Shown: positions 27,870 through 37,543 of the stretch, one piece after another
Layout of the letters: each line of letters begins with the position of its first letter
How positions within the stretch are numbered: the stretch's first letter is position 1
Source of the DNA: Snodgrassella gandavensis
GTDB lineage: Bacteria; Pseudomonadota; Gammaproteobacteria; Burkholderiales; Neisseriaceae
NCBI RefSeq assembly: GCF_914768025.1
Contig: NZ_CAJZCE010000003.1
Coordinates: forward strand, 186,001-250,000
DNA length: 64,000 nt
Direction of reading: 5' to 3'
Notes under the pieces: model-generated
The model's input: the letters and a program-made list of their open reading frames with translations, nothing else
Told to the model about the DNA's origin: nothing
Databases searched by the model: none
Position numbers and translations under genes: made by a program

Positions 27870-29768
27870 TTACTGGTTTAACGTCAGTAACAAATGATTC
27901 ATGCGTTTTACAAATGCAGCCGGATTTTCCAGTTTACCACCTTCGGCCAGCAGCGCCTGATCATATACCAGCTCAGCCAGCTCATTGCGCTGGGTTTCAT
28001 CCTGTTCCCCTGCAATTTTTTTAATCAGCGGATGCTCCGGATTAATTTCCAGCGTTGGCTTGGTGTGCGGAATCTGTCCGGCCGCGCCAGAAGCTTCCAG
28101 CATGCGCGCCAGATGCTGGCTCATATCATGCTCACCAACCACCAGACAGGCCGGGCTTTCAGTTAACCGCGCTGTTGCACGCACAGCATCTACTTTATCA
28201 CCCAGAGCTGCTTTAACCTGTTCAACCAAATCCTTATTGTCTTCTTCAGTTTTAGCCTGTGCCGCTTTTTCTTCCTCATCGGCCAGATTACCCAAATCAA
28301 GTGAGCCCTTGGCCACACTCACCAAAGCTTTACCATCAAATTCCGGCAGACTGTTTACCACCCATTCATCCACACGGTCAGTCAGCAGCAATACCTCAAC
28401 ACCTTTTTTCAGGAAAATTTCCAGATGCGGGCTGTTCTTGGCAGCAGCATAACTATCGGCAGTAATATAATAAATCTTCTCCTGCCCTTCTTTCATGCGG
28501 GCAATATAATCAGCCAGCGTCACATTCTGCTCGCTGCTATCATTATGCGTAGAGGCAAAACGGCATAAGCCAGCAATTTTATCTTTATTATTATAATCCT
28601 CAGCAATACCCTCTTTCAGCGTATTGCCAAATACCTGCCAGAATTCAGTGTATTTCTCCGGCTGGTTTTTCTTCAGGTCTTCCAGTAAAGACAATACCTT
28701 TTTCACACTACCAGAACGAATAGCATCCAGATCACGGCTTTCCTGCAAAATTTCACGTGATACATTCAGCGGTAAATCACTGCTATCAATTACCCCGCGG
28801 ATAAAACGCAGGTAGGAAGGCATCAGCTTTTTCGCATCGTCCATGATGAACACACGTTTTACATACAGCTGCACTCCGTGCTTGGGTTCACGTTCATACA
28901 AATCAAACGGCGCATGTTTAGGCACATACAGCAATCCCGTATATTCATGCCGGCCTTCCACACGAAAATGCGTCCACGCCAGAGCATCATCATAATCATG
29001 TGATACATGACGATAAAAAGTCTGATACTGCTCAGCAGTAATTTCATTTTTCGGCCGTTGCCATAAAGCCTGAGCCTGATTAACCACCTCCAGCTCATCT
29101 GAAGGTTTTACATTACCTTCCTCATCATATTCCGGCGCCTTTTTCATATAAATCGGCACAGAAATATGGTCACTGTAAGTAGTCACAATCCGGCGTAACG
29201 TCCAGTCAGACAACAAATCCTTTTCGTCTTCTTTCAGATGCAGAATCACATCCGTACCACGCGCAGCCTTGCTGATGGATTCAACAGTAAACTCACCATC
29301 ACCGGCGCTCACCCAGCGCACCGCCTCATTTTCAGCCACACCAGCCTTACGGCTTTCAACAGTTACCCCGTCTGCCACAATAAATGCAGAATAAAAGCCC
29401 ACCCCAAACTGACCAATCAGATTGGCATCTTTCTTATCATCACCCGTCAGCTTTTCCAGAAATGCTTTAGTACCAGATTTGGCAATCGTACCCAGATGCT
29501 CAATCACATCTGCTTCATTCATACCAATACCATTATCAGATACCGTAATCGTTTTAGCCTCCGCATCCGCAGTAACAGTAATTCTGAATTCCGTATCATC
29601 CCCAAGCAAAGAAGCATCATTCAATGACTCAAAGCGTAATTTATCGCAGGCATCTGCCGCATTGGAAATCAGCTCACGCAAAAAAATCTCTTTATTACTG
29701 TATAAAGAATGAATCATCAACTGTAACAACTGTTTTACTTCAGTCTGGAAACTGTGTGTCTGTTTCAT
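27870..29768 (-). CDS. htpG: Chaperone protein HtpG (Hsp90)
   Basis: This ATP-dependent cytosolic chaperone helps fold client proteins. From ATG 29768 the protein has 632 residues. That start has a GAGAAAGACT ribosome-binding site and gives the family start [15 protein letters not shown]; the in-frame ATG at 29837 would add an unlikely 23-residue leader. The GHKL ATP-binding motifs are visible: [22 protein letters not shown] near the N-terminus, then DNGIGM and [15 protein letters not shown]. The middle domain has [18 protein letters not shown], followed by a normal C-terminal dimerisation domain. It is monocistronic and divergent from the next gene. Confidence 0.95.
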   Translation of the reverse strand: MKQTHSFQTEVKQLLQLMIHSLYSNKEIFLRELISNAADACDKLRFESLNDASLLGDDTEFRITVTADAEAKTITVSDNGIGMNEADVIEHLGTIAKSGTKAFLEKLTGDDKKDANLIGQFGVGFYSAFIVADGVTVESRKAGVAENEAVRWVSAGDGEFTVESISKAARGTDVILHLKEDEKDLLSDWTLRRIVTTYSDHISVPIYMKKAPEYDEEGNVKPSDELEVVNQAQALWQRPKNEITAEQYQTFYRHVSHDYDDALAWTHFRVEGRHEYTGLLYVPKHAPFDLYEREPKHGVQLYVKRVFIMDDAKKLMPSYLRFIRGVIDSSDLPLNVSREILQESRDLDAIRSGSVKKVLSLLEDLKKNQPEKYTEFWQVFGNTLKEGIAEDYNNKDKIAGLCRFASTHNDSSEQNVTLADYIARMKEGQEKIYYITADSYAAAKNSPHLEIFLKKGVEVLLLTDRVDEWVVNSLPEFDGKALVSVAKGSLDLGNLADEEEKAAQAKTEEDNKDLVEQVKAALGDKVDAVRATARLTESPACLVVGEHDMSQHLARMLEASGAAGQIPHTKPTLEINPEHPLIKKIAGEQDETQRNELAELVYDQALLAEGGKLENPAAFVKRMNHLLLTLNQ

Positions 29769-29982
29769 AGTCTTTCTCAAAATACCCAAAAATAATTGTT
29801 GTAGATTCAAAATAAGGGCAGCACAATCCAGTTTCAAGCCAGCCTGTTGCCCAAATTACCAGCTTGCCCACTTACACCAGCAAGCAAATAAATACAACCA
29901 CATATCAGCATCTGCATTTCAGCCAAAACTAATTTGCTACAATAACGCATTTACACAAGTATACTAAAATTGACTCAACATT

Positions 29983-31086
29983 ATGAATACCACACATCAC
30001 TGCCTGCCAGATACACGTGCCTATCCTACCGACCACGTTAAAAACGAGCTGTTACTGCATGCAGCCAGTCTGGTAACGCCTACATCAAAAGCCCAAACCA
30101 CCCTCGCCCGCGAAAGCCTGCAAGCAGAAATCACCCGGATGCTGGCACAAAATAATTACACCAACCTCTCAGTAGCACTGGCCATGGCTGCCAATAGCGA
30201 TACCTACAATATCCTGTGGGACACCATGGCAACAGTATTACAGGCACACAACCAGACAGAAGTACAGTGGCTGGCCTTACCTGTCATAGTAGTAGGTGGT
30301 GCCAAAGAAAATATCCGCCTGCCCGAAACCATTCCCACAGCCGCCATCGCCGAAACCTTTAAAAACCAGCCCTGGGCTGAAGCCTGGAATAACATTCACT
30401 GGGCTGCCCACCTCATCAACGACACCACCTTAACCCATATCAAGGCCAGCCAGTGGTTTGCAGCCAAACAAAACCCACACGTGGCCGCCGACTTCCTTAG
30501 CCAGTTACCGTACTCACCGTTACTGGTAGAAAGCGGACAATCAGTACAGGTTTTCTACGCCCTGGGTTTTGCCGGCACAGACATTCAGCCTGCCCTAAAC
30601 TGCAATCTGGCCGACACCGCTCTGCCCCTGATGCAAGTCTGGCAAACCCATCTGGCTACCGCCGGTGCCACTTTATTCATCAACCCGCTTTCTCCGCAAT
30701 CGCCCCTGAATGCCTTACGCTCAGGCAATGCCATGCGTTTGCGCATGGCCTGCGATGTATTCACCACCAACGCCATACGCGCCATACGCCTGCAAAGTCC
30801 GCGCGTAGGTGTCGTCATCGCAGCACAGGAAGGTGGAAAAATTCTGTTTGGCTTTAACGCTACCGACAGCGCATTCGAACTACAGCCACAAATTTTCCAC
30901 TGGCCGCTCACTCAGGCTGATAATATCGACAGCATCGTACAAAATTTCATTGATTTACTGGCCGAATGCCAAGTTGAAAATATCCGCCTGCTGCACGAAC
31001 CCATCAGCACACAGGCGCAACTGCCTAGTTATGCCCAGTCCATCAACATGATAGGGCACAATCCCCTTTTTCCACGGAGTCACTAA
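29983..31086 (+). CDS. Conserved hypothetical protein
   Basis: I do not recognise this 367-residue protein. It is probably cytoplasmic, with no signal peptide or membrane segment, and is rich in Ala, Leu, Gln and Asn. A segment reading LPVIVVGGAKENIRLPETIP is near residues 98-117 and VGVVIAAQEGGKILFGF near 273-289. Base composition matches the housekeeping neighbours. It ends one base before the tyrosine phosphatase gene, so the two are almost certainly co-transcribed. Confidence 0.75.
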   Translation: MNTTHHCLPDTRAYPTDHVKNELLLHAASLVTPTSKAQTTLARESLQAEITRMLAQNNYTNLSVALAMAANSDTYNILWDTMATVLQAHNQTEVQWLALPVIVVGGAKENIRLPETIPTAAIAETFKNQPWAEAWNNIHWAAHLINDTTLTHIKASQWFAAKQNPHVAADFLSQLPYSPLLVESGQSVQVFYALGFAGTDIQPALNCNLADTALPLMQVWQTHLATAGATLFINPLSPQSPLNALRSGNAMRLRMACDVFTTNAIRAIRLQSPRVGVVIAAQEGGKILFGFNATDSAFELQPQIFHWPLTQADNIDSIVQNFIDLLAECQVENIRLLHEPISTQAQLPSYAQSINMIGHNPLFPRSH

Positions 31087-31087
31087 C

Positions 31088-31564
31088 ATGTCTGTCACCA
31101 AAGTCCTGTTTGTCTGTCTGGGTAACATCTGCCGCTCACCCATGGCTGAATATGTTCTGCGTGATCTGGTAGCCCAAAAAGGCCTGAGTCAACAAATTGA
31201 AATTGCCAGCGCCGGTACTTCCGGCTGGCACAATGGCGAAGACATGCATCAAGGCAGTAAAAACATTCTGCATGCGCACAACATCAACACCAATGACTTC
31301 CAAAGCAGCGAAGTAAAGCCGGAAGACATCGCCATCTACGACCATATCATCGCCATGGACGACAAAAATCTGCAAGATTTATCCCGGATTTTTGGCAGCA
31401 ATCGCCCAGACAAAGTCTATAAAATTACCGACTTACTGCCAGAGAGCGAATACGATTACGTACCCGACCCCTATTTCAGCGGCAATTTCAGCGAAACCTA
31501 CACCATCGTCCACGCCGGCTGCATCGCCTGGCTAAACCACTGGCAAAACAACCGTACAAAATAG
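31088..31564 (+). CDS. Low-molecular-weight protein-tyrosine phosphatase
   Basis: The 158-residue protein has the CX5R active-site loop VCLGNICRSP, with nucleophile Cys10 and Arg16, and the general-acid loop YVPDPYFSG in the C-terminal third, both diagnostic of the LMW-PTP family. Such enzymes dephosphorylate tyrosine kinases of capsule or exopolysaccharide systems or act more generally; no such kinase gene is nearby. It is tightly coupled to the upstream hypothetical gene. The CCAAAG...CTTTGG repeat with a T tract near 31668-31692 may end the transcript. Confidence 0.92.
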   Translation: MSVTKVLFVCLGNICRSPMAEYVLRDLVAQKGLSQQIEIASAGTSGWHNGEDMHQGSKNILHAHNINTNDFQSSEVKPEDIAIYDHIIAMDDKNLQDLSRIFGSNRPDKVYKITDLLPESEYDYVPDPYFSGNFSETYTIVHAGCIAWLNHWQNNRTK

Positions 31565-31733
31565 CCCAGATTGCCCACCCAATTTATACAAGATAGCAAC
31601 CTACTCAATAAAAAAGCAATATGGTAAAATTAATACCATATTTCAACTATTTGATGGCGTTCCAACCTGCCAAAGCCCCAAGCTTTGGCTTTGTTTTAAC
31701 GCATAAAATCATCACAAAAACAAGGATTTCAAA

Positions 31734-32462
31734 ATGGCAGGACACAGCAAGTGGGCCAATATCCAGCATCGTAAAGGACGTCAGGACGCCAAACGCGGTA
31801 AAATATTCACCCGCCTGATTAAAGAAATTACCATTGCCGCCAGACTTGGAGGCGGTGATCCAAACGCCAACCCGCGCCTGCGTCTGGCCATGGATAAAGC
31901 CACCGATGCCAACATGCCCAAAGACAATATTCAGCGTGCAATAGACAAAGGCACAGGCAATCTCGAAGGCGTTGAATATGTAGAACTGCGTTACGAAGGC
32001 TATGGCATCGGCGGCGCAGCAGTCATGGTAGACTGCCTCACCGATAACAAAACCCGTACCGTGGCCGACGTACGCCACGCATTCACCAAACATGGCGGTA
32101 ATCTGGGCACCGATGGTTCCGTGGCATTCCAGTTTACCCATCAGGGCTATCTGCTTTTCAGCCCGGATGTAGACGAAGACAGCTTAATGGAAGCCGCACT
32201 CGAAGCAGGTGCCGAAGATGTTATTATTCAGGAAGACGGTTCCAAAGAAGTCATCACCGAGCCCTATCAGTACAGCAGCATCAAAGAAGCCCTCGAAGCT
32301 GCCGGCTTTCATGCCGCAGATGGCGAAGTAACCATGCGCCCAGTCAACGAAACCGTACTGGCAGGAGCCGAAGCAGAAAAAATGCAGCGACTTCTGGATG
32401 CACTCGAAGATTTGGACGATGTCCAGAACGTATACACCACCGCCGTACTGGAAACTGAATAA
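31734..32462 (+). CDS. yebC: YebC/PmpR family protein
   Basis: The 242-residue protein starts [20 protein letters not shown], the family hallmark, and contains [14 protein letters not shown] and the acidic C-terminal domain ending near [16 protein letters not shown]. Family members act in transcription regulation or help ribosomes through difficult sequences. The gene has its own ribosome-binding site (AAGGA) and is followed by a strong terminator. Confidence 0.92.
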   Translation: MAGHSKWANIQHRKGRQDAKRGKIFTRLIKEITIAARLGGGDPNANPRLRLAMDKATDANMPKDNIQRAIDKGTGNLEGVEYVELRYEGYGIGGAAVMVDCLTDNKTRTVADVRHAFTKHGGNLGTDGSVAFQFTHQGYLLFSPDVDEDSLMEAALEAGAEDVIIQEDGSKEVITEPYQYSSIKEALEAAGFHAADGEVTMRPVNETVLAGAEAEKMQRLLDALEDLDDVQNVYTTAVLETE

Positions 32463-32465
32463 AAC

Positions 32466-32497
32466 AAAACGGACTGCAATCCAGTCCGTTTTTTATT
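32466..32497 (+). terminator. Intrinsic terminator of yebC
   Basis: AACGGACTG pairs exactly with CAGTCCGTT around a five-base loop, followed by six T residues, directly after the yebC stop codon. Confidence 0.93.
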
Positions 32498-32533
32498 ATT
32501 CACCGCCCTACAACCATTAGTACCTACAGATTC

Positions 32534-32743
32534 ATGCAAGCCACAACCCAACTTTTCCAAACAGCTTCAGCCGGAGAATGTGCCGAAGTTCTCGATTTCT
32601 GGTTAAACGAATGCAGTCTTGATCAAGCACCGGATGCACAGATAGTGCAGCAATGGCAGCAACTCTTCCAGCAGCGTGGCAGCAAATTTATCCGTCTGGC
32701 CTCCCTATGCCAGCAATGGCTGAACGAAACCAACCCCCAATGA
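32534..32743 (+). CDS. Small hypothetical protein upstream of vanZ-like gene
   Basis: This 69-residue acidic, Gln-rich protein (MQATTQLFQTASAGECAEV...) is not a family I recognise. It is predicted to be cytoplasmic and largely helical. Its stop codon overlaps the ATG of the VanZ-like gene (ATGA at 32740-32743), and base composition matches the neighbours, which together support it as a real gene translated in coupling. Confidence 0.6.
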   Translation: MQATTQLFQTASAGECAEVLDFWLNECSLDQAPDAQIVQQWQQLFQQRGSKFIRLASLCQQWLNETNPQ

Positions 32744-33123
32744 AAACCGCCTACCTTAACAAATGGCTGTTACTGGCCACCTGCTGGTTTATCGCCAGCA
32801 TCTACTTTCTGTTTTTCAAAGCCAGCGGCAATCCAGTACCCATTCCCCAGTTCGACAAAATCTGCCACTTCGGCCTGTTTTTCGGTCAGTTCTGGTTACT
32901 GGCCAAAGCCTGCTTCAGCGTCAACATCACCATACCACAACGCCTGTTTATCATAACAGCAATCATCTGGGCAGCAGCCAGCGAAACCATTCAGGCACTA
33001 TTCACCACCCGTGAGGGGGATATAATAGATGCCATTGCCGACCTCATCGGTGCAGCACTGGCACTGTGGCTGGCTCAACAAATACAAACTGCTCGTCGCA
33101 ACAACAGCAAGGAGAAATACTAA
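32740..33123 (+). CDS. VanZ-like family membrane protein
   Basis: The 127-residue protein has about four membrane helices: residues 9-25, a second and third around 46-80 and a last one near 95-113. It contains the VanZ motifs FDKICHFGLFF (about 40-50) and SETIQALFTTREGDIIDAIADLIGAALAL (about 79-107). I start at ATG 32740, which overlaps the upstream stop, rather than at the 5' ATG 32653, which lies inside the preceding gene. The function of Gram-negative VanZ-like proteins is not settled. pepP begins two bases after its stop. Confidence 0.8.
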   Translation: MKTAYLNKWLLLATCWFIASIYFLFFKASGNPVPIPQFDKICHFGLFFGQFWLLAKACFSVNITIPQRLFIITAIIWAAASETIQALFTTREGDIIDAIADLIGAALALWLAQQIQTARRNNSKEKY

Positions 33124-33125
33124 CA

Positions 33126-34448
33126 ATGGATATCGACATTACCGTTTATCAGCAACGTCGTCAGCAAGTACTGGAACAAATCGGCGAAGATGGCATTGCC
33201 ATTCTTTTTGCTGCACCAGAACAGCGCCGCAGCAACGATACAGAATACCCTTTCCGGCAGGACAGCTATTTTCATTACCTAACCGGCTTTCCCGAAACCG
33301 GCGCCGCACTGATACTAAATGGCCGAGAACACAGCGCCACCCTGCTGTGCCGCAATAAAGACCCCAAACAAGAAATCTGGAATGGCTTTCGCTATGGCTA
33401 CACAGCAGCACGGGAAATATTTGCTTTCGATGCCACCGACGACATCAGCCAATGGCCGACTTATCTCAGAAATGCCCTGCCCGGGCATCGGCGACTTTTT
33501 GCCCTATGGGGTTTGTATCCTGAAAACGACCCGAAACTAATCGAATCATGGTACGAAGTTGCCCGTATTGCCAACTACCGCAGCGCCAATGGCAGCACCC
33601 TCGCACCAGACAGCATGGTCAATCTTGCCACCATACTCGACCCAATGCGTCTCATTAAAGATCAGCATGAGCAGGCATTAATGCGCACAGCCGCCGAAAT
33701 CAGTGCACAAGCGCATATCCGCGCCATGCAGACCACCCGCCCGGGACAATATGAATATCAGATAGAAGCCGAAATCCTGCACGAATTCATGCAGCGCGGA
33801 GCACGCTACCCTGCCTATAACAGCATCGTCGCCAGTGGCAAAAATGCCTGCTGCCTGCATTACGTCAGCAATAACAGCCAGCTTCAGCACAACGAACTAC
33901 TCATGATAGATGCCGGTGCCGAATACCAGATGTATGCAGGCGACATCAGCCGTACCTTCCCCATCAGCGGCCGCTTCAATAGCGCGCAAAAAGATATTTA
34001 CGACATCGTACTGGCCACTAATCAGGCCAGCATTGCTGCTACCGTCAAACAAGCCAACTGGCAAACTATCAGCGCCACAGCCATCGGCATGCTTACTCAG
34101 GGGCTCATAGATTTGCGTATACTGCATGGCAGCCTTGAACAGAATATCGAAACTAAAGCCTACCGACGCTTTTACATGCATGGCCTCGGCCACTGGCTCG
34201 GTCTGGATGTCCATGATGTTGGCGGCCGCTTTGATGAAAACGAACAGCCTATCCTGTTACAGCCCGGCATGGTAACCACAGTCGAACCCGGCTTGTATAT
34301 CAGCGCTGCCGATGACATACCAGCAGCATTTCATAACATCGGCATCCGCATAGAAGACAACGTACTCGTTACCGAAACAGGCAACGAAGTCCTTACCGCC
34401 TCCGTGCCCAAAACCACCACAGAGATAGAAACATTAATGCAGCATTAA
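33126..34448 (+). CDS. pepP: Xaa-Pro aminopeptidase (aminopeptidase P)
   Basis: This cytoplasmic metallopeptidase removes the N-terminal residue when proline is second. The start is ATG 33126, supported by AAGGAG upstream; it gives 440 residues, the E. coli PepP length. An N-terminal domain begins TVYQQRRQQVLEQIG. The pita-bread catalytic domain carries the metal ligands in MIDAGAE, AGDISRTFP, MHGLGHWLGLDVHDVGG, TVEPGLY and IRIEDNV. It is last in the unit 32534-34448 and was originally convergent with hslO; an inserted cassette now separates the two. Confidence 0.93.
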   Translation: MDIDITVYQQRRQQVLEQIGEDGIAILFAAPEQRRSNDTEYPFRQDSYFHYLTGFPETGAALILNGREHSATLLCRNKDPKQEIWNGFRYGYTAAREIFAFDATDDISQWPTYLRNALPGHRRLFALWGLYPENDPKLIESWYEVARIANYRSANGSTLAPDSMVNLATILDPMRLIKDQHEQALMRTAAEISAQAHIRAMQTTRPGQYEYQIEAEILHEFMQRGARYPAYNSIVASGKNACCLHYVSNNSQLQHNELLMIDAGAEYQMYAGDISRTFPISGRFNSAQKDIYDIVLATNQASIAATVKQANWQTISATAIGMLTQGLIDLRILHGSLEQNIETKAYRRFYMHGLGHWLGLDVHDVGGRFDENEQPILLQPGMVTTVEPGLYISAADDIPAAFHNIGIRIEDNVLVTETGNEVLTASVPKTTTEIETLMQH

Positions 34449-34477
34449 AACAGCAGCATTACCACAATCAGACAGCC

Positions 34478-34608
34478 AAAAAGCAGCCAGCGAATACCGC
34501 CGGCTGCTTTCTGTTACAAACTCAGTACTAATGATTCAACTGCCGCGCCGCTAGCTCCTGCTGTGCCGTTGCCACAACATCACTGCCAAATAAAGCACTC
34601 ACGTTAGC
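34478..34608. repeat. Duplicated 3' end of hslO with its terminator (left copy)
   Basis: These 131 bases match 35746-35876 at about 95% (roughly seven differences, most near the right edge). The minus strand encodes the last 25 or so residues of Hsp33 (ending QQELAARQLNH and stop) and the terminator hairpin after it. With the right copy it brackets a 1.27-kb insert carrying a decayed effector gene and a membrane-protein gene. Confidence 0.9.
34480..34512. terminator. Terminator hairpin after pepP
   Basis: AAAGCAGCC pairs with GGCTGCTTT, with an inner GCG/CGC pair, and has T-rich flanks in both directions. An identical hairpin lies at 35748-35780 next to the intact hslO. Confidence 0.75.
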
Positions 34609-34820
34609 TGATAGATAAAAAAGAAACAATTACACCATATATCATTTTGAAATTACGATTTTCAATAATATAATATCATTAACAATAGTGATAGAAATAG
34701 TTATATTTTTATATATAACAAATATATATATATCACGTACTGGCCATAGATGGATAAACATGATCAAGCAATAACCGTTATAAATGACAAAAGGATAATC
34801 GATGATTCAGTGTGCTAAGG
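34609..34820. other. Very AT-rich left part of the insert
   Basis: No intact ORF. A stretch near 34632-34705 (ACCATAT.. then GTGATAGAAATAGTTATATT) resembles 36946-36990, which suggests shared non-coding sequence between the cassette and the region upstream of hslO. Confidence 0.4.
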
Positions 34821-34824
34821 ATTA

Positions 34825-35324
34825 AAATAACGTTACGGCAGATGGTAAATCTATTAAATTAAATATGTTTTGGGATAGGAGTATTTGACGTCTTTTCGGG
34901 CGTAAATCCAACAACAAATATTGCAGAATGTGCATTTAAGAATAAGGCAGCCCTTCCTTCTGGAACTTATGGGATAGTCCCGCGTCCTGAGGGTAGCTTT
35001 GCTAATCGTGTACAGACTTTCATAAAAGATTATATAAATGGAACAGACCACAGTGAATAGTTTGGGCTGTATAGCAATTTAACGATGAGTGATCACCTTT
35101 TTGTTAATGGCGTTGAAAGAGGCGGATTTAGGCTACATCCATTACGCCCAAATGGTTCCGGTGAATCATGGGGTTGTATAACATTTCGCCAATATTCGCA
35201 GTTTCAAATGCTTAGATGGGCACTTCTTTCTACAAAAAAAGTTAAAGTCAAAGATGGCGTTCAAGCATATGGACAAATTGTCATTAGAGGAAACACCAAT
35301 TATGCAAACTGCAAAATCAAATAG
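34825..35324 (+). pseudogene. Decayed Tlde1-like (DUF2778) peptidoglycan-targeting effector
   Basis: The plus strand reads NVTADGKSIKLNMFWD, then after a frame change FDVFSGVNP, KAALPSGTYGIVPRPEG, an in-frame TAG at 35058-35060, then FGLYSNLTMSDHLFVNGVERGGFRLHPLRP and GESWGCITF. This is the order of DUF2778/Tlde1 domains: FSG, then PxGxYYIVxRP, then WFxLY, RGxFRLHP and SxGCIT. The catalytic His (FRLHP) and Cys (WGCIT) remain. The TAG stands where the family has Trp of WFxLY, a one-base change from TGG. Tlde1 proteins are type VI secretion L,D-transpeptidase exchange or carboxypeptidase toxins. The gene overlaps a small membrane-protein gene. Confidence 0.75.
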
Positions 35325-35565
35325 TCGCTTTCATTCTATTGCATTATTCATAGTTATTTACATAATATGTCAGGGAATAGTATTTTTCGTCCACCCTGTT
35401 TGGCAACTCATAGAAAAATTATCATTCCTCATAGATGATTTACTAAATATAACTGGAATCGCATTGGCTGATGGTGAATTTAACCCATCTGGATTATGGG
35501 TTATTTTTGGTGTTCCCTTATTATGTACCCTTATTATTTTCTACCTCATCAAAAAACTAAGTTAA
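35302..35565 (+). CDS. Small membrane protein, candidate immunity partner of the Tlde1-like effector
   Basis: From ATG 35302 (MQTAKSNSRFHSIALF...) this 87-residue protein has two clear hydrophobic helices, near residues 10-30 and 64-83, with a loop between them that would be periplasmic. GAGGAAA lies eight bases upstream of this ATG, so I prefer it to the in-frame ATG 35254. It overlaps the last 23 bases of the decayed effector gene, the usual arrangement for an effector and its immunity gene. I recognise no named family; the immunity role is inferred only from position and topology. Confidence 0.6.
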   Translation: MQTAKSNSRFHSIALFIVIYIICQGIVFFVHPVWQLIEKLSFLIDDLLNITGIALADGEFNPSGLWVIFGVPLLCTLIIFYLIKKLS

Positions 35566-35745
35566 TTTTGACAATCAAGTAAAGCCTCTTTTCAGGATAA
35601 GATAAATACAATTAATTCTTTTACAACCTATACCAATAATATCAAGTATGGCTTTGGAAAAAATGACGTAATTGATTTTCGCTACCTGCATACAGACCTT
35701 TATCAAAAATAATATAAAGCTATTATTTGAATTGATTGCCTGCAA
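35566..35745. other. Short AT-rich spacer to the right hslO copy
   Basis: No gene is seen. The insert ends at the A-rich run before the hslO terminator at 35746. Confidence 0.4.
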
Positions 35746-35876
35746 AAAAAGCAGCCAGCGAATACCGCCGGCTGCTTTCTGTTGCAAACTCAGTACTAAT
35801 GATTCAACTGCCGCGCCGCCAGCTCCTGCTGTGCCGTTGCCACAACATCACTGCCAAACAGAGCATTCACATCAGC
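35746..35876. repeat. Right copy of the hslO 3'-end repeat (native copy)
   Basis: This copy is continuous with the intact hslO gene, so it is taken as the original. It includes the hslO stop (CTA at 35796-35798) and the downstream terminator hairpin. Confidence 0.9.
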
Positions 35877-36710
35877 CTCATCAAACACATAGCGCGCATA
35901 ACAGAAATCACAATTCACCTCAATACTGCCCTGCTCCACTACCGCTTCACCTACCTCCTGACCGCCCAGCAACAGCAGCATATCACCTACCTTGGCACGG
36001 GAACAGGTACAGGCAAATTCCACATCCTGCGGCGCAAACAGCCTTACCTCATGTTCATGAAACAGCCGGTACAACAAAGTCTCAGCATCCAGTTGCAACA
36101 ACTCATCCCCGGTAAGCGTACCAGCCAGCGCAGACAATTCCGTCCAGCTATCTTCCTCAATATCCTGTTCTGGCAATCTTTGCAGCAACAATCCACTGGC
36201 ATGCTCATCATCTGCCGCCAGCGTAATATGAGTCGCCATTTGTTCCGAGCGCGCCATATAATTCATCAGCATCTGCGCAATACTGTCACCGGCCAGTTCC
36301 ACCACCCCCTGCCATGACTCACCCTGAGCCGGTTGCAAAGTCAGCACAAACATGCCGCCCTCACCCAGCAAATCCGCCAGCTTCATATTCTCATCAATTA
36401 CCGCAGACTCATCCCAGCGCGCAGTTGCCCGGCAGGTTGCTGCTGACGTAGCTTCTGCCACCAGCATTTTCAACACCCCCTTACCTTGCACCTGCACAAT
36501 CAGATTACCATCAAACTTCAGATTACTGGCCAGCAACACCGCCGCTACCGTCAGCTCCCCCAAAGCCTGATGAATCGCCTTTGGATAAGCCTTATTCTGC
36601 GCCACATGCCGCCATACCTGCTGCAAATTCACATGCAGACCACGCACCGGACAATCATCAAACATAAAACGCGTCAACTGATCTGCCTTAGCCATCTTAC
36701 TTTCCGTCAT
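35796..36710 (-). CDS. hslO: 33 kDa chaperonin (Hsp33), redox-regulated
   Basis: Hsp33 is a holdase chaperone switched on by oxidative stress. The protein shows the N-terminal RFMFDDCPVRGLHVNLQQVWRHV region and the redox zinc centre near the C-terminus, CTC (FACTCSRAKV) and CDFC (VNCDFCYARY), all four cysteines intact. I choose ATG 36710 (MTESKMAKADQLTRF, 304 residues); an upstream ATG 36767 would add a hydrophobic leader not expected for a cytoplasmic chaperone, and ATG 36695 is also possible. Its 3' end is duplicated at 34478-34608. Confidence 0.92.
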   Translation of the reverse strand: MTESKMAKADQLTRFMFDDCPVRGLHVNLQQVWRHVAQNKAYPKAIHQALGELTVAAVLLASNLKFDGNLIVQVQGKGVLKMLVAEATSAATCRATARWDESAVIDENMKLADLLGEGGMFVLTLQPAQGESWQGVVELAGDSIAQMLMNYMARSEQMATHITLAADDEHASGLLLQRLPEQDIEEDSWTELSALAGTLTGDELLQLDAETLLYRLFHEHEVRLFAPQDVEFACTCSRAKVGDMLLLLGGQEVGEAVVEQGSIEVNCDFCYARYVFDEADVNALFGSDVVATAQQELAARQLNH

Positions 36711-36767
36711 CATTACCATCCCAGCAAAATAATCAGCCAATATGGTCGCACCGGCCAAAAAAATCAA

Positions 36768-37543
36768 GTCAGATTATCGCCAAACCAAAACCTGAAAACC
36801 CCGATCAACCCAGCATACGAAATATAAGAGCTGTATAAATAGAAAGCGATACACTGCGATATCAAAACACAGCAACTGCGCACACATTTGCTAAAAAAAT
36901 AAAGATTAATAATAATATAACTTTAAAAATATAGCTTTCACTAGTACCATATCATGAATAATAATGATAGAAACACTTATATTCTTTAAAACTGGTTACA
37001 CTTAAAACCAGATTAAGCAACCACCATCATCATTAAATTTATTTCATTTTAATAGAGAAAAGAAGCGTGCTAATCAATTACCAAATAAGCATGCAGCGCA
37101 TTGACTATTCAACGCTGCTCCCCGAGTAAAAAAAGCATGCTCATATGATAATGCAGTAGAGCATGTAAAAATTAAAACAGTCAGAGCGAAATTTGCCAAA
37201 GGCGAAAATTTTATGCCAGCTCAAAAATTGCTACAGGCCTTTGCTATTTATACTCATTAGTACATACACAAATGGTTGCATCCATCATTAGGCAACCTGC
37301 CTGCTGCGGAATTTAAAAACATCCACATATTAATTTTATTGAGTGCCAACATATTGCCACACCAGAAAGAGAAATCATAGTTATACTATTTCAGTGGAGT
37401 AATGACAGCCAATGAACTACTTTGAAAATGCAATAACAAATTATTTAACGAATTTAATTACAAAATTTTGATATAAAATCAAACCCAACTCAAAATTCTA
37501 AAACTAGCTTATGATATAAGCTAACAAATACAAATTACCAAAA
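36768..37543. other. AT-rich intergenic region with a dispersed repeat
   Basis: About 775 bases with no ORF I can support. It contains one copy of the dispersed repeat described at 37017-37165. AT content rises further toward the tRNA-Arg gene. Confidence 0.5.
37017..37165. repeat. Dispersed non-coding repeat, copy 1
   Basis: ATTAAGCAACC is followed by ATCATCATTAAATTTATTTC; this opening of about 50 bases is shared almost exactly with 56750-56800. Weaker similarity continues for about 100 bases (GCATT..A..ATTCAACG, then ATAATGC). I see no terminal inverted repeats or ORF in it. Confidence 0.6.
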
